A stretch of 64,000 nt of DNA from Pseudomonas sp. A-1 (GCF_004801855.1 NZ_SSTC01000013.1:1-64000); one strand, 5' to 3'. Shown: positions 26,777 through 39,852, numbered from the stretch's first letter. Numbers and translations: made by a program. The notes: generated by a model from the sequence alone, not told the origin.

Positions 26777-27154
26777 ATGGGATTTGCGCGTTCGCAGAAA
26801 GGTCTGTCGATGGTGAGCTGGCTGGTGGTCTTCTGCGTGGCGGCGTTCTTCGCCAGCGTGGCGTTCAAGGTCCTGCCGCACTACTTCGACTTCCTTTCCC
26901 TGCAGAAGATCGTCACCGGGGTGGAGAGCGAAACGGCTCTGGATATCCGCTCGCCCGGTGACTTCTATGCACACGTGAGCCGCGGCACCCAGGTCAACAA
27001 CATCCGCGATCTCGACCTGCGCGAGGTGATGGACGTGCGCATGGAGAACAACGAGTTCTATGTCCATCTCAAATACGAGAAGCGCGAACCGCTGATCGAG
27101 AACCTTGACCTGGTCGTCCACTTCGACCGCGAATACCGTGTCCGTGCCCAGTGA
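26777..27154 (+). CDS. DUF4845 small membrane protein
   Basis: The 125-residue protein has a short basic N-terminus ([10 protein letters not shown]), one membrane helix at about 13-30 and a soluble domain expected in the periplasm. It matches the DUF4845 family, which regularly lies between lepB and rnc in pseudomonads (PA0769). Its N-terminus resembles a pilin-like type III segment ([12 protein letters not shown]), but no cleavage motif is convincing. The stop overlaps the rnc GTG start as GTGA, so the two are translationally coupled. No function is known. Confidence 0.8.
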   Translation: MGFARSQKGLSMVSWLVVFCVAAFFASVAFKVLPHYFDFLSLQKIVTGVESETALDIRSPGDFYAHVSRGTQVNNIRDLDLREVMDVRMENNEFYVHLKYEKREPLIENLDLVVHFDREYRVRAQ

Positions 27155-27840
27155 GTAACCCTCTGCAACGACTCGAGCGCCAGCTCGGCTATCAATTCCA
27201 GGACCAGAACCTGATGGTCGTGGCCCTGACCCACCGCAGTTTCGCCGGCCGCAACAACGAGCGGCTGGAATTCCTCGGCGATGCCATCCTCAACTTCGTG
27301 GTCGGCGAGGCGCTGTTCAAGCGTTTCCCGCAGGCTCGCGAGGGCCAGCTGTCGCGCCTGCGCGCGCGGCTGGTCAAGGGCGAGACCCTGGCCCGGCTGG
27401 CCCGGGCCTTCGACCTGGGCGAGTACCTGCGCCTGGGCTCCGGCGAGCTGAAGAGCGGCGGTTTCCGTCGCGAGTCGATCCTCGCCGACGCCACCGAGGC
27501 GCTGATCGGCGCCATCTACCTGGACACCGGCATGGATTCGGCGCGCGACCGCGTGCTGGCCTGGCTGGAGCCCTACTTCGACGAGCTGACCCTGGTCGAC
27601 ACCAACAAGGATCCGAAAACCCGCCTGCAGGAATTCCTGCAATCGCGTGGCTGCGAACTGCCGCGCTACGATGTGGTGGATATCCAGGGCGAACCGCATT
27701 GTCGTACCTTCTTCGTCGAATGCGAAATTGCCCTGCTCAATGAAAAGACCCGTGGCCAGGGTGCCAGCCGCCGCATCGCCGAACAGGTGGCGGCCGCGGC
27801 AGCACTGGTGGCCCTGGGCGTGGAGAATGGCAATGACTGA
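27151..27840 (+). CDS. rnc: Ribonuclease III
   Basis: The 229-residue endonuclease cleaves double-stranded RNA, processing rRNA precursors and regulating mRNAs. The catalytic signature [11 protein letters not shown] lies near residues 34-44, with the second acidic cluster in [14 protein letters not shown] near 113. A double-stranded-RNA-binding domain covers about 155-225 ([11 protein letters not shown]...[14 protein letters not shown]). It starts at a GTG within the previous stop and overlaps era by eight bases. Confidence 0.97.
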   Translation: MSNPLQRLERQLGYQFQDQNLMVVALTHRSFAGRNNERLEFLGDAILNFVVGEALFKRFPQAREGQLSRLRARLVKGETLARLARAFDLGEYLRLGSGELKSGGFRRESILADATEALIGAIYLDTGMDSARDRVLAWLEPYFDELTLVDTNKDPKTRLQEFLQSRGCELPRYDVVDIQGEPHCRTFFVECEIALLNEKTRGQGASRRIAEQVAAAAALVALGVENGND

Positions 27841-28735
27841 ATCCCAGGCCAGCCGCTGCGGCTACGTGGCCATCGTCGGCCGGCCGAACGTCGGCAAGTC
27901 GACCCTGCTCAATCACATCCTTGGCCAGAAGCTGGCGATCACCTCGCGCAAGCCGCAGACCACCCGCCACACCCTGCTCGGCATCAAGACCGAGGGGGCG
28001 GTGCAGGCGATCTACGTCGACACCCCCGGCATGCACAAGGACAACGACAAGGCGCTCAACCGCTACATGAACCGCAGCGCCAGCGCGGCGCTCAAGGACG
28101 TGGACGTGGTGATCTTCGTCGTCGACCGTACGCGCTGGACCGACGAGGACCAGATGGTGCTCGACCGGGTCAAGTTCGTCGAAGGCCCGCTGCTGCTGGT
28201 GGTCAACAAGATCGACCGCCTCGAGGACAAGGCCGAGTTGCTGCCGCACCTCAAGTGGCTGGAAGAGCAGCTGCCCAACGCGGAGATCGTGCCGATCTCC
28301 GCGCAGCACGGGCAGAACCTCGACACCCTTGAGCAACTGGTGGCCAAGCACCTGCCCGAAGGTGAGCACTTCTTCGAGGAAGATCAGCTGACCGATCGCA
28401 GCTCGCGCTTCCTCGCCGCCGAACTGGTACGCGAGAAGGTCATGCGCCAGCTCGGCGCCGAGGTGCCCTACCAGGTCACCGTGGAGATCGAGCAGTTCCA
28501 GCAGCAGGGCCGCGTGCTGCACATCCACGCGCTGATCCTGGTCGAGCGCGACGGGCAGAAGAAGATCATCATCGGCGACAAGGGCGAGCGCATCAAGCGC
28601 ATCGGCCAGGACGCCCGCCGCGACATGGAAGAGCTGTTCGGCAGCAAGGTCATGCTCAACCTGTGGGTCAAGGTGAAGAGCGGCTGGTCCGACGACGAGC
28701 GCGCCCTGCGTTCTCTCGGTTACGGCGATCTCTGA
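27833..28735 (+). CDS. era: GTPase Era
   Basis: The 300-residue GTPase is needed for 30S ribosomal subunit maturation and binds the 3' end of 16S rRNA. The N-terminal G domain shows G1 GRPNVGKST, switch II DTPGMH and G4 NKID. The C-terminal KH domain (about 205-285) includes the [14 protein letters not shown]-binding loop. Its start overlaps rnc, so RNase III and Era are produced together. The gap to recO is 94 bp and holds a dispersed repeat. Confidence 0.97.
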   Translation: MTESQASRCGYVAIVGRPNVGKSTLLNHILGQKLAITSRKPQTTRHTLLGIKTEGAVQAIYVDTPGMHKDNDKALNRYMNRSASAALKDVDVVIFVVDRTRWTDEDQMVLDRVKFVEGPLLLVVNKIDRLEDKAELLPHLKWLEEQLPNAEIVPISAQHGQNLDTLEQLVAKHLPEGEHFFEEDQLTDRSSRFLAAELVREKVMRQLGAEVPYQVTVEIEQFQQQGRVLHIHALILVERDGQKKIIIGDKGERIKRIGQDARRDMEELFGSKVMLNLWVKVKSGWSDDERALRSLGYGDL

Positions 28736-28754
28736 CCGACGATTGCCACCGTTC

Positions 28755-28825
28755 CGGTAGGGTGCGCCCTGCGCACCCGTGCCGTTGTCCTCGCTTTCGC
28801 CGGTGCGCATGGCGCACCCTACGGT
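28755..28825. repeat. Dispersed palindromic repeat (GTAGGGTGCGC type) between era and recO
   Basis: Two inverted copies of a 21-22 bp unit resembling GTAGGGTGCGCCATGCGCACC flank a short AT-poorer centre. The right arm ends five bases before the recO start codon. The same unit occurs as an inverted pair beside metR (49081-49140), so this is a dispersed REP-like element rather than a gene-specific signal. Confidence 0.75.
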
Positions 28826-28829
28826 CGAC

Positions 28830-29528
28830 ATGATCGCCGCCTCTCGTCCCGCCTTCGTCCTGCACTCCCGCCCCTACAAGGAAACCAGTGCCCTGGTGGA
28901 CTTCCTCACCGCCGAGGGCCGCCTGCGCGCGGTGCTGCGCGGTGCGCGCGGCAAGAGCGGCAGCCTGGCGCGGCCGTTCCTGGCGCTGGAGCTGGAGCTG
29001 CGCGGGCTGGGCGAGCTGAAGACGGTGGCGCGCCTGGAGGCGGGCGGCATTCCCCATCTGCTGAGCGGCGACGCGCTGTTCAGTGGCCTCTACCTCAACG
29101 AACTGCTGGTGCGCCTGCTGCCGGCGGAAGATCCGCATCCCGCGCTGTTCGAGCACTATGCCGCGACCCTGGCCGCGCTGGCTGCCGGGCGGCCGCTGGA
29201 GCCGTTGCTGCGCGCCTTCGAATGGCGTCTGCTGGACGATCTGGGCTATGGTTTCGCCCTCGACCGCGACTGCCGGGGGCAGCCGGTCGAGGCCGCGGCG
29301 CTGTACCAGTGGCTGCCGGAGGTCGGTTTCCAGGTCATCGCGCAGTGGCAGCCCGGCCTGTTCCACGGCCGCGAGCTGCTGGCGCTGGCGGCGGCCGACT
29401 GGCAGACGCCGGGCGCCCTGGCCGCGGCCAAGCGGCTGATGCGCCAGGCGCTGGCGCCGCATCTGGGCGGTCGGCCGCTGGCCAGCCGCGAGCTGTTCAT
29501 CAATCGCAAGGAGTCCCGTCGTGACTGA
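28830..29528 (+). CDS. recO: DNA recombination and repair protein RecO
   Basis: The 232-residue protein helps load RecA through the RecFOR pathway. The N-terminal OB-fold starts with the family pattern [20 protein letters not shown], and the helical C-terminal part follows. The ATG chosen gives the length usual in pseudomonads; an upstream ATG lies inside a dispersed repeat. No Shine-Dalgarno sequence precedes either start because the repeat ends five bases before this ATG, so translation may be weak. The 3' end overlaps the pdxJ GTG by eight bases. Confidence 0.92.
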   Translation: MIAASRPAFVLHSRPYKETSALVDFLTAEGRLRAVLRGARGKSGSLARPFLALELELRGLGELKTVARLEAGGIPHLLSGDALFSGLYLNELLVRLLPAEDPHPALFEHYAATLAALAAGRPLEPLLRAFEWRLLDDLGYGFALDRDCRGQPVEAAALYQWLPEVGFQVIAQWQPGLFHGRELLALAAADWQTPGALAAAKRLMRQALAPHLGGRPLASRELFINRKESRRD

Positions 29529-30267
29529 AGCCAACCGCATCCTGCTGGGTGTCAACATCGATCACATCGCCACCCTGCGCCAGGCGCGCGGCACCCGCTA
29601 TCCGGACCCGGTGAAGGCCGCGCTGGACGCCGAGGAAGCCGGCGCCGACGGCATCACCGTGCACCTGCGCGAGGACCGCCGGCACATCCAGGACCGCGAC
29701 GTGCGCGTGCTGGCCGAGGTGCTGCAGACGCGGATGAACTTCGAGATGGGCGTCACCGAGGAGATGCTCGCCTTCGCCGAGCAGATCCGCCCGGCGCACG
29801 CCTGCTTCGTGCCGGAAACCCGCCAGGAGCTGACCACCGAGGGCGGTCTCGACGTGCTCGGCCAGGAGGCGCGCATCAGGGCGGCGGTGGAGCGCCTGGC
29901 GGCGGTCAGCTGCGAGGTGTCGCTGTTCATCGACGCCGACCCGCGGCAGATCGAGGCGGCCGCACGCATCGGCGCGCCGGCCATCGAGCTGCACACCGGC
30001 CGCTACGCCGATGCCCACACGCAGGCGGAGATGGCCGCCGAGCTGGCGCGCATCCGCGACGGCGTCGAGTGCGGCCTGAGTCACGGCCTGATCGTCAATG
30101 CCGGCCACGGGCTGCACTACCACAACGCCGAGGCGGTCGCCGCCATCCGTGGCATCAACGAGCTGAACATCGGCCACGCCATCGTCGCCCATGCGCTGTT
30201 CGTCGGCTTCAAGCAGGCGGTGGCGGAGATGAAGGCGCTGATCGTCGCGGCGGCTGAGCGTCGCTGA
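29521..30267 (+). CDS. pdxJ: Pyridoxine 5'-phosphate synthase
   Basis: The 248-residue TIM-barrel enzyme makes pyridoxine 5'-phosphate from 1-deoxyxylulose 5-phosphate and the PdxA product, the last ring-closing step of vitamin B6 synthesis. It begins at a GTG with the family N-terminus [23 protein letters not shown]. Other conserved blocks are [16 protein letters not shown] near 44 and [14 protein letters not shown] near 190. It is the last gene of the lepA-to-pdxJ run and ends just before a dispersed repeat. Confidence 0.97.
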   Translation: MTEANRILLGVNIDHIATLRQARGTRYPDPVKAALDAEEAGADGITVHLREDRRHIQDRDVRVLAEVLQTRMNFEMGVTEEMLAFAEQIRPAHACFVPETRQELTTEGGLDVLGQEARIRAAVERLAAVSCEVSLFIDADPRQIEAAARIGAPAIELHTGRYADAHTQAEMAAELARIRDGVECGLSHGLIVNAGHGLHYHNAEAVAAIRGINELNIGHAIVAHALFVGFKQAVAEMKALIVAAAERR

Positions 30268-30273
30268 GACCTG

Positions 30274-30386
30274 GGTTGATCGTGCCCACGCTCCGGCGTG
30301 GGCACGCATCCGGGGACGCTCTGCGTCTCATGGGCGCGGAGCGCCCAGGCCCGGGTTCCCATGCGGGAGCGTGGGAACCATCAACC
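30274..30386. repeat. Dispersed palindromic repeat (GTTCCCACGCTCC type) between pdxJ and cmoB
   Basis: The element has terminal inverted repeats GGTTGAT/ATCAACC and internal arms GTGCCCACGCTCC and GGAGCGTGGGAAC. A related unit occurs after metE (51571). It fills the gap between convergent genes and may act as a bidirectional terminator. Confidence 0.7.
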
Positions 30387-30390
30387 TCTT

Positions 30391-31368
30391 CTACGGCTTG
30401 CGCGCCAGCAGCACGGCGCGCGTCGGCGCCGGCAGGCCTTCCACGGTGCGGCTGCGGTCCTGCGCATCGAGGAACTCGGGCAGCGACTGGAACTTCATCC
30501 ACTCGGTGGAGCGCTGTTCCTCGACGCTGGTGACGCTGACGTCGACGCAGCGCACTTCACTGAAGCCGGCGCGGCGCAGCCACAGCTCCAGCGCCGGCAC
30601 CGAGGGCAGGAACCAGACGTTGCGCATCTGCGCGTAGCGGTCCTCGGGGACCAGCACGGTGTTCACGTCGCCGTCCACCACCAGGGTCTCCAGCACCAGC
30701 TCGCCGCCGCGCACCAGGCAGTCCTTGAGCGCCAGCAGGTGGTCGATGGGCGAGCGGCGGTGGTAGAGCACGCCCATGGAGAACACCGTGTCGAAGCCTT
30801 CCAGCTTTTCCGGCAGCTCCTCCAGGGCCAGCGGCAGATGCCAGGCGGGCAGCTCGGGCAGGTAGTTCTTCATCGCCAGGAACTGGCAGAAGAACAGCCA
30901 GTTGGGGTCGACGCCCACCACGCAGTCGGCGCCGGCGCCGAGCATGCGCCACTGGTAGTAGCCGTTGCCGCAGCCGACATCCAGCACGCGCTTGCCGGCC
31001 AGGTCCAGGTGCGGGGCCACGCGCGTCCACTTCCAGTCCGAATGCCACTCGGTGTCGACGTGCACGCCGAACAGCTCGAATGGCCCCTTGCGCCAGGGGA
31101 TCAGGCCCCTGAGCGCCTGTTCCAGCATGGCGCGTTGCCCGGCGCTGCAGGTGCCGTCGAGGAAGAACGCCTCGGCCAGTTCGCGGCGCTCGACCGCCAG
31201 CGGCGGCAGGGCATCCACCGCCGCCTGCCAGCGCGGCAGGTCGCCATGGCCGGCGGCCAGCTTGGCGGCCAGCAGGTCGGGCAGGGTGGCGGCCCAGGCG
31301 GCCAGCGGCGTGCCGCGCAGGCGGTCGAGCAGGGCGGGAAGGTCGGCGCGGGTGGCGAGGTCGGTCAT
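30391..31368 (-). CDS. cmoB: tRNA U34 carboxymethyltransferase CmoB
   Basis: The 325-residue enzyme uses carboxy-S-adenosylmethionine to convert 5-hydroxyuridine 34 of tRNAs to cmo5U, widening wobble decoding. The nucleotide-binding motif [15 protein letters not shown] is near residue 127, preceded by the family block [36 protein letters not shown] and [11 protein letters not shown] follow as in E. coli CmoB. The ATG overlaps the cmoA stop (ATGA), so the cofactor-making and cofactor-using enzymes are translationally coupled. Confidence 0.96.
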   Translation of the reverse strand: MTDLATRADLPALLDRLRGTPLAAWAATLPDLLAAKLAAGHGDLPRWQAAVDALPPLAVERRELAEAFFLDGTCSAGQRAMLEQALRGLIPWRKGPFELFGVHVDTEWHSDWKWTRVAPHLDLAGKRVLDVGCGNGYYQWRMLGAGADCVVGVDPNWLFFCQFLAMKNYLPELPAWHLPLALEELPEKLEGFDTVFSMGVLYHRRSPIDHLLALKDCLVRGGELVLETLVVDGDVNTVLVPEDRYAQMRNVWFLPSVPALELWLRRAGFSEVRCVDVSVTSVEEQRSTEWMKFQSLPEFLDAQDRSRTVEGLPAPTRAVLLARKP

Positions 31369-32108
31369 GGCAGGGCGATCAGCGAGGCGAAGTTGAGACA
31401 TTGGAACCAGGGAATGACTGTCGAGAAGCCGGCAGCGGCGAGGCGCTCGCGGTGCTCGGCGAGGCTGTCCGGCTTCATCACGTTCTCGATGGCGCTGCGT
31501 TTCTGGGCGATCTCCAGCTCGCTGTAGCCATTGGCGCGCTTGAAGGCGATGTGCAGATCGCCGAGCAGGGCGTGTTCCTCGGCATCCTCGAAGCGCAGCT
31601 TCTCCGAGAGGAGCAGCGCGCCGCCGGGCAGCAGCGCCTGGCGGATGCGGGTGAGCAGGTCGAGGCGCTGCTCGCGCGGGATGAACTGCAGAGTGAAGTT
31701 CAGCGCCACCACCGAGGCGCTCTGGAACTCGAGCCGGCAGATGTCGGCCTCGAGCACCTCGACCGGCAGCAGTTCCTGGAACATCGAGTCCTGGGCGTGC
31801 AGGTACTCGCGGCAGCGCTCGACCATGGCGCTGGAGTTGTCCACCGCGACCACCCGGCAACCCTCGGCCTGCACGTGGCGGCGCAGCGCCTGGCTGACTG
31901 CGCCGAGCGAGCAGCCCAGATCGTAGAGGGCGCTGTGCGGCTGGGCGAACTGCCCGGCGATCACCCCGAGGTTCTCGACGATGGTCGGATAACCCGGCAC
32001 CGAGCGCTTGATCATGTCGGGGAACACGCGCACCACCGCCTCGTTGAACACGAAGTCGGCGACCTGTTCCTGGGGGGTGGCGTAGATGCGGTCTGGGGTC
32101 TGCTTCAC
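31365..32108 (-). CDS. cmoA: Carboxy-S-adenosyl-L-methionine synthase CmoA
   Basis: The 247-residue enzyme makes carboxy-SAM from SAM and prephenate for CmoB. The N-terminus [20 protein letters not shown] and the binding motif [12 protein letters not shown] near residue 62 match the CmoA family, as does [16 protein letters not shown] near 205. It is first in the cmoAB operon, divergent from nothing recognisable; the 64 bp before it lead to a lipoprotein gene in the same direction. Confidence 0.96.
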   Translation of the reverse strand: MKQTPDRIYATPQEQVADFVFNEAVVRVFPDMIKRSVPGYPTIVENLGVIAGQFAQPHSALYDLGCSLGAVSQALRRHVQAEGCRVVAVDNSSAMVERCREYLHAQDSMFQELLPVEVLEADICRLEFQSASVVALNFTLQFIPREQRLDLLTRIRQALLPGGALLLSEKLRFEDAEEHALLGDLHIAFKRANGYSELEIAQKRSAIENVMKPDSLAEHRERLAAAGFSTVIPWFQCLNFASLIALP

Positions 32109-32172
32109 GGCAGGCTTCCGGCATGGGAAAGCCGGCCATTCTAGCGGAGCGGCCGGGTCGCTCGCAGCCCCG

Positions 32173-32742
32173 TCACCTCAGCTGGTCGGAAAAGTACTCG
32201 CCGGCGCCCTGCAGCGGTCCCAGCGGGTTGCGCTCGACCTGCAGGCGGCGGATCTGCGGCTCGCCGTTGCTGACCTTGTGCACCAGGGTGTCGTCCACCA
32301 GCACGAACACCGCGCGGAACGCCCAGCCCCGCACCTCGCGGTTCTTGCGGAAGTTGAGCACGTCGGCCCAGAAGCTGCCGGTGCGCTGGGTGTCGGTCTG
32401 GTTGAACTCGAAGGCGTAGCCGCTGCAGCGCTCCTTGGCCTGCAGGCAGGTCACCAGGCTGTCCGGCAGGTAGTCGATGGGCACGTTCGGCTGCACGAAC
32501 ATCATGCGCACATCGAGGAACGACAGGGTGCGACCGTTGCCGTTGATCACCGGGTCGAAGCCGAGGGAGAACAGTTCGGGACGCCTGGTGACTCCGGGCT
32601 GCGCCTGCTGGTAGCGCCCCTCGGCATCCAGATAGTCGCGAAACGGTGAGACGATCTCGGCGCGCTCGCTGGGAAGCAGGCCGCTGCAACCGGAAAGCAG
32701 CACCAGCAGGGCCAGTGCACGCGGTCGCCCGTACAGGTTCAT
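32173..32742 (-). CDS. Lipoprotein of unknown function
   Basis: The 189-residue product starts at an ATG with a G-rich ribosome-binding region (GTGGGGGT). Residues 1-18 form a lipoprotein signal with LLSGC, so mature Cys19 is expected. The mature part is soluble and looks globular, with blocks [21 protein letters not shown] and [19 protein letters not shown] recall a similar protein at this place in P. aeruginosa (PA0777) but no function. It may form a small operon with the chagasin-like gene upstream. Confidence 0.7.
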   Translation of the reverse strand: MNLYGRPRALALLVLLSGCSGLLPSERAEIVSPFRDYLDAEGRYQQAQPGVTRRPELFSLGFDPVINGNGRTLSFLDVRMMFVQPNVPIDYLPDSLVTCLQAKERCSGYAFEFNQTDTQRTGSFWADVLNFRKNREVRGWAFRAVFVLVDDTLVHKVSNGEPQIRRLQVERNPLGPLQGAGEYFSDQLR

Positions 32743-32828
32743 ATTGCACCCCCACATGATGAAGCCTGTCCCTATTCCTATAGGCGATCTGGCAGGGGGG
32801 CGCTGCCTGGCGGGACGAGCGGCGAAGG

Positions 32829-33236
32829 TCAGCGGATGCTGATCCGGCAGGCGAAGGTCCGCTCCGCGGCCACGCCTTCTTCCCAGGGCCGCCGGTAGTC
32901 CAGGGTCAACTGGCCCTCGCCGCGGCTGACGGCGCGGAAGCGCCAGGTCGACACCCCGGCGCTGCCCACCAGGCCGGCGTCCTCGGGGGTGGTGTAGACC
33001 TCCGGGCCGAGCAGGCGGAGCGCCGGCGCGCCGCTGTCGCGCAGCACCCAGCGAAAGCCGGTGGTGGGGTTGCTCGGCAGGCGCAGGTCGAACGTCTGGC
33101 CGGCGCGCAGTTCGAGCGGATCGCAGTGGCGCTGCTGGTCGTCCAGTTCCAGGGTGCCCGGCGCCTGGTGCGCGCAGGCGGCGAGCAGGGTGGTCGCCGC
33201 CAGCGGCAGCAGGTGCAGGGAGAAGCGGGGCGGCAT
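32829..33236 (-). CDS. icp: Chagasin-family (I42) cysteine protease inhibitor, lipoprotein
   Basis: The 135-residue protein has a lipoprotein signal (residues 1-20, LLAAC) and then the immunoglobulin-like I42 inhibitor fold. The three inhibitory loops are visible: SNPTTGFRW near 55-63, GSAGVSTWRF near 91-100, and RRPWEE near 114-119. These loops plug the active site of papain-like cysteine proteases. The position beside the Lon-type protease gene matches PA0778 (icp) of P. aeruginosa. Whether it guards the cell's own enzymes or host proteases is unknown. Confidence 0.85.
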   Translation of the reverse strand: MPPRFSLHLLPLAATTLLAACAHQAPGTLELDDQQRHCDPLELRAGQTFDLRLPSNPTTGFRWVLRDSGAPALRLLGPEVYTTPEDAGLVGSAGVSTWRFRAVSRGEGQLTLDYRRPWEEGVAAERTFACRISIR

Positions 33237-33343
33237 GGGCAGGTTCCCGTGGCAGTGTGCTTGGGCATAGCCTAGCCGATGGATATGCACTTCCGCTTGC
33301 GGGCATCGCGGCGCGGTGGCGTGCAACCGCGCCGCGGCACGGC

Positions 33344-35746
<2,403 letters not shown>

Positions 35747-35916
35747 GAAGGGGTTCCTGCACAGTCGGGATTTGTGCCTACATGGGGCCGCGGGAGGGCA
35801 TTTCAACCGTGCCGGCGGGCGGCGCGGGGCGTCGGGGAGGGGTGGAGGGCGCCGGGTCGGGCCGGAAGTGCGACCGCCGGCGCAAGGCCGGCGGTCGTCA
35901 GCAGGGCAGGGAGGGA

Positions 35917-38900
35917 TCAGCCGATGGTCATCAGGCTGGCGTTGCCGCCGGCGGCGGCGGTGTTGACGCTCAGGGCGTGCTCGATCAGCAGGCGCTCCAG
36001 CGGGATGTCGGTATCGCCCCGGCCCAGGCCGTTGACGCCGACGATCGCGCCGGGGCGCTTGGCGGCCAGCTGGCAGACCTCGCGCAGCTGGTCGGAGTCG
36101 CCGTGGTGGATGATGGCGTCGAAGCCCAGCTCGCAGGAGGCCCAGTCGCCGACCAGCTGGATGCGCTGCTGGACCGCCAGGGGCAGCTGGGCGAGCAGCT
36201 TGCGGCTGGCGGCGTTGTCCGCCCACAGCACGCGACAGCCCACCGCGAGCACGGCGGCCAGCTGGGCGAGCAGGTCGCGCTCGTCGTCGGCCAGGCACAG
36301 CACCCGCTCGCGCGGCAGCAGGCTGTAGGTGTTGCGCTCGCCGGTCGGGCCGCTCAGCACCTGGGTCAGGCCGCTCTGCGCCAGGCTGGCGTAGCGCTCG
36401 GCCAGCGCGGCGAGTTCGGGCTGCTGCTTGTGCGCCCACTCCAGCAGGGCCGGGAAGGCCGGGCCGCGGGCGTCCGCGCGCTGCCCCTCGCCGTCCTGCA
36501 GCTGGCGGCTGACCGCGTCCTGCGGACGGGTGGCGAGCAGGCGGTACAGGTACAGCGGGCCGCCGGCCTTCGGGCCGGTGCCGGACAGGCCCTCGCCGCC
36601 GAACGGCTGCACGCCGACCACTGCGCCGACCATGTTGCGGTTGACGTAGAGGTTGCCGACGCGGGCCGAGTCGACCACCTGGGCGATGGTCTCGTCGATG
36701 CGGGTGTGCACGCCCAGGGTCAGGCCGTAGCCGCTGGCGTTGATCGAATCGAGCAGGGTGGCCAGCTCGGCACGCGGGTAGCGCACCACGTGCAGCACCG
36801 GGCCGAAGATCTCGCGCTTGAGCTCGTCGAAGCTCTCCAGCTCGATCAGGGTCGGCATCACGAAGGTACCGCGCCGGATGTCCGCGCCGTTGGCGCGCGA
36901 CAGCTGGTGCACCTTGCGGCCCTTGTCGCGCATGGCCTGGATGTGCCGCTCGATGTTGGCCTTGGCCTCCTCGTCGATCACCGGGCCGATGTCGGTGTCG
37001 AGGCGCTCCGGGTTGCCCAGGCTGTACTCGGCCATGGCGCCCTTGAGCATCGCCAGCACGCGGTCGGCGACGTCCTCCTGCACGCACAGCACGCGCAGGG
37101 CGGAGCAGCGCTGGCCGGCGCTGTCGAAGGCGGAGGCGATCACGTCGACCACCACCTGCTCGGTGAGCGCCGAGGAGTCGACGATCATGGCGTTCTGCCC
37201 GCCGGTCTCGGCGATCAGCGGGATAGTGCGGCCCTGGGCGTCGAGGCGGCCGGCGAGGTTGCGCTGGATGATCCCGGCGACCTCGGTGGAGCCGGTGAAC
37301 ATCACCCCGCGGATGCGCTCGTCGGCGATCAGTGCGGCGCCCACGGTCTCGCCGCGGCCCGGCAGCAGCTGCACGGCGCCGGCCGGCACGCCGGCCTCGA
37401 GGAGGATGCGCACCGCCTGGGCCGCGATCAGCGGGGTCTGCTCGGCCGGCTTGGCCAGCACGGTATTGCCGGCGGCCAGCGCCGCGGCCACCTGGCCGCT
37501 GAAGATCGCCAGCGGGAAGTTCCACGGGCTGATGCACACCACCGGGCCCAGCGGGCGGTGGCTGTCGTTGGAGAAGTGGTTGCGCGCCTGCGCGGCGTAG
37601 TAGCGCAGGAAGTCGACCGCCTCGCGCACCTCGGCGATGGCGTTGGCGAAGGTCTTGCCGGACTCGCGGACCAAGAGGCCCATCAGCTGCTGGATCTCGG
37701 CCTCCATCTGGTCGGCGGCGCGCTCCAGCACGGCGGCGCGTTCGGCCGGCAGGGTGGACTGCCAGATCTGCCCGCTGGACACCGCGCACAGCACGGCGCT
37801 GTGCACGTCCGCCACGCTGGCCTCGAACACCTGGCCGACCACGTCGCGGTGGTCGGCGGGGTTCCTCACCGGCTGCGCCTCGCCGGGCGCCGCGGCGTCG
37901 CAGCCGAGCAGCGGCTGGGCGCGGTACTCGTTGTTGACGCTGGCCAGCAGCGCCGAGGACAGCGAGCCGAGGCGGTGCTCGTTGGCCAGGTCGATGCCGC
38001 TGGAGTTGACCCGCGCCTCGCCGTACAGGGTGCGCGGCAGCGGGATGCGCGGATGCGGCAGGCCGAGGGTGCCTTCCTGGGCGGCCATCTGCTCGACCTG
38101 CACCACCGGATCCTCGACCAGGTCCTTCAGCGAGATGCTGTGGTCGGCGATGCGGTTGACGAACGAGGTGTTGGCGCCGTTCTCCAGCAGGCGGCGTACC
38201 AGGTAGGCCAGCAGCGTCTCGTGGCTGCCCACCGGCGCGTAGATGCGGCACGGGCGGTTCAGCTTGCCGTCGGCGACCTTGCCGACCACCTGCTCGTAGA
38301 GCGGCTCGCCCATGCCGTGCAGGCACTGGAACTCGTACTGGCCGGGGTAGTAGTTCTGCCCGGCGAGGTTGTAGATGGCCGCCAGCGAGTGGGCGTTGTG
38401 GGTGGCGAACTGCGGGTAGATCGCCTCCGGCACAGCCAGCAGCTTGCGCGCGCAGGCGATGTAGGACAGGTCGGTGTACGGCTTGCGGGTGTACACCGGG
38501 AAGCCCTCCAGGCCCTCGACCTGGGCGCGCTTGATCTCGCTGTCCCAGTAGGCGCCCTTGACCAGGCGGATCATCAGGCGGTGGCGGCTGCGCTTGGCCA
38601 GGTCGATGACGTAGTCGATCACGTAGGGGCAGCGCTTCTGGTAGGCCTGGATGACGAAGCCGATGCCGTTCCAGCCGGCCAGCGACGGCTCGAAGCACAG
38701 GCGCTCGAGCAGGTCCAGCGACAGCTCCAGGCGGTCGGCCTCCTCGGCGTCGATGTTGATGCCGATGTCGTACTGCCTGGCCAGTTGGGTCAGACCGAGC
38801 AGGGTCGGGTACAGCTCCTCCATCACCCGCTCGTACTGGGCGCGGCTGTAGCGCGGGTGCAGCGCGGACAGCTTGATGGAGATGCCCGGGCCCTCGTAGA

Positions 38901-39852
38901 TGCCGCGGCCGTGGGAGGCCTTGCCGATGGCGTGGATGGCCTGCTCGTAGGACGCCAGGTAGCGCTTGGCGTCCTCCTCGGTCAGCGCCGCCTCGCCGAG
39001 CATGTCGTAGGAGTAGCGGAAGCCCTTGGCCTCCAGGCTGGCGGCGTTGGCCAGCGCCTCGGCGATGGTCTCGCCGGTGACGAACTGCTCGCCCATCAGG
39101 CGCATGGCCATGTCCACGCCCTTGCGGATCACCGGCTCGCCGCTCTTGCCGATGATGCGGTTCAGGGCGGCGGTCATGCCGCTCTCGGTATGGGTGGACA
39201 CCAGCTTGCCGGTGATCAGCAGGCCCCAGCTCGCCGCGTTGACGAACATCGACGGGCTCTGGCCCAGGTGCTGGCTCCAGTTGCCGTTGCTGATCTTGTC
39301 GCGGATCAGCGCGTCGCGGGTGGCCTTGTCGGGGATGCGCAGCAGCGCCTCGGCCAGGCACATCAGCGCCACGCCCTCCTGCGAGGACAGCGAGAACTCC
39401 TGCAGAAGGCCCTGCACCAGGCCCTGACGACCGCCGGCGCTCTTCTGGTTGCGCAGCTTCTCGGCGAGGTTCAGCGCCAGCTTCTGGCTGGCCTCGGACA
39501 GCTCGCGGGGCATGCGCGCCTGCTCGAGGAGCATCGGCACCGCCTCGGTTTCCGGGCGGCGGTAGGCGGCGGTGATCGAGGCGCGCAGCACCGACTGCGG
39601 CAGGATGCTCTCGGCGAAGTCGAGGAACACCTGCAGGCCCTGTTCGGTCAGCGCCTCCAGCGGCTCCTCGCCGGCGGCCACCGCCAGGCCGTTGTGCTCG
39701 GCCGGGGTCATGCCGCTCTCGATCTGCTCGAGGTAGCTGAAGATCGCCTGCTTGATCAGCCAGTGCGGGGTACGGTCGATGCGCTGGGCGGCCTGCTTGA
39801 GGCGTTCGCGGGTGGCTTCGTCGAGTTTGACGCCGAGAGTGGTGGTGGCCAT
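35917..39852 (-). CDS. putA: Trifunctional proline utilisation protein PutA
   Basis: The 1311-residue protein oxidises proline to glutamate and represses its own genes. Residues 1-47 form a ribbon-helix-helix DNA-binding domain (TTTLGVKLDEATRERL). The proline dehydrogenase barrel covers about 250-560 (RLVKGAYWDSEIKRA, YLVRRLLENGANTSF). The aldehyde dehydrogenase domain covers about 640-1110, with the catalytic cysteine in SAGQRCSALRV and glutamate in ETGGQNAMI. A C-terminal lid follows. Length matches E. coli PutA (1320). The ATG is preceded by AGGACAAGCC. The operators it should bind lie in the putA-putP gap. No araC-family proline regulator (PruR) gene is adjacent. Confidence 0.95.
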   Translation of the reverse strand: MATTTLGVKLDEATRERLKQAAQRIDRTPHWLIKQAIFSYLEQIESGMTPAEHNGLAVAAGEEPLEALTEQGLQVFLDFAESILPQSVLRASITAAYRRPETEAVPMLLEQARMPRELSEASQKLALNLAEKLRNQKSAGGRQGLVQGLLQEFSLSSQEGVALMCLAEALLRIPDKATRDALIRDKISNGNWSQHLGQSPSMFVNAASWGLLITGKLVSTHTESGMTAALNRIIGKSGEPVIRKGVDMAMRLMGEQFVTGETIAEALANAASLEAKGFRYSYDMLGEAALTEEDAKRYLASYEQAIHAIGKASHGRGIYEGPGISIKLSALHPRYSRAQYERVMEELYPTLLGLTQLARQYDIGINIDAEEADRLELSLDLLERLCFEPSLAGWNGIGFVIQAYQKRCPYVIDYVIDLAKRSRHRLMIRLVKGAYWDSEIKRAQVEGLEGFPVYTRKPYTDLSYIACARKLLAVPEAIYPQFATHNAHSLAAIYNLAGQNYYPGQYEFQCLHGMGEPLYEQVVGKVADGKLNRPCRIYAPVGSHETLLAYLVRRLLENGANTSFVNRIADHSISLKDLVEDPVVQVEQMAAQEGTLGLPHPRIPLPRTLYGEARVNSSGIDLANEHRLGSLSSALLASVNNEYRAQPLLGCDAAAPGEAQPVRNPADHRDVVGQVFEASVADVHSAVLCAVSSGQIWQSTLPAERAAVLERAADQMEAEIQQLMGLLVRESGKTFANAIAEVREAVDFLRYYAAQARNHFSNDSHRPLGPVVCISPWNFPLAIFSGQVAAALAAGNTVLAKPAEQTPLIAAQAVRILLEAGVPAGAVQLLPGRGETVGAALIADERIRGVMFTGSTEVAGIIQRNLAGRLDAQGRTIPLIAETGGQNAMIVDSSALTEQVVVDVIASAFDSAGQRCSALRVLCVQEDVADRVLAMLKGAMAEYSLGNPERLDTDIGPVIDEEAKANIERHIQAMRDKGRKVHQLSRANGADIRRGTFVMPTLIELESFDELKREIFGPVLHVVRYPRAELATLLDSINASGYGLTLGVHTRIDETIAQVVDSARVGNLYVNRNMVGAVVGVQPFGGEGLSGTGPKAGGPLYLYRLLATRPQDAVSRQLQDGEGQRADARGPAFPALLEWAHKQQPELAALAERYASLAQSGLTQVLSGPTGERNTYSLLPRERVLCLADDERDLLAQLAAVLAVGCRVLWADNAASRKLLAQLPLAVQQRIQLVGDWASCELGFDAIIHHGDSDQLREVCQLAAKRPGAIVGVNGLGRGDTDIPLERLLIEHALSVNTAAAGGNASLMTIG

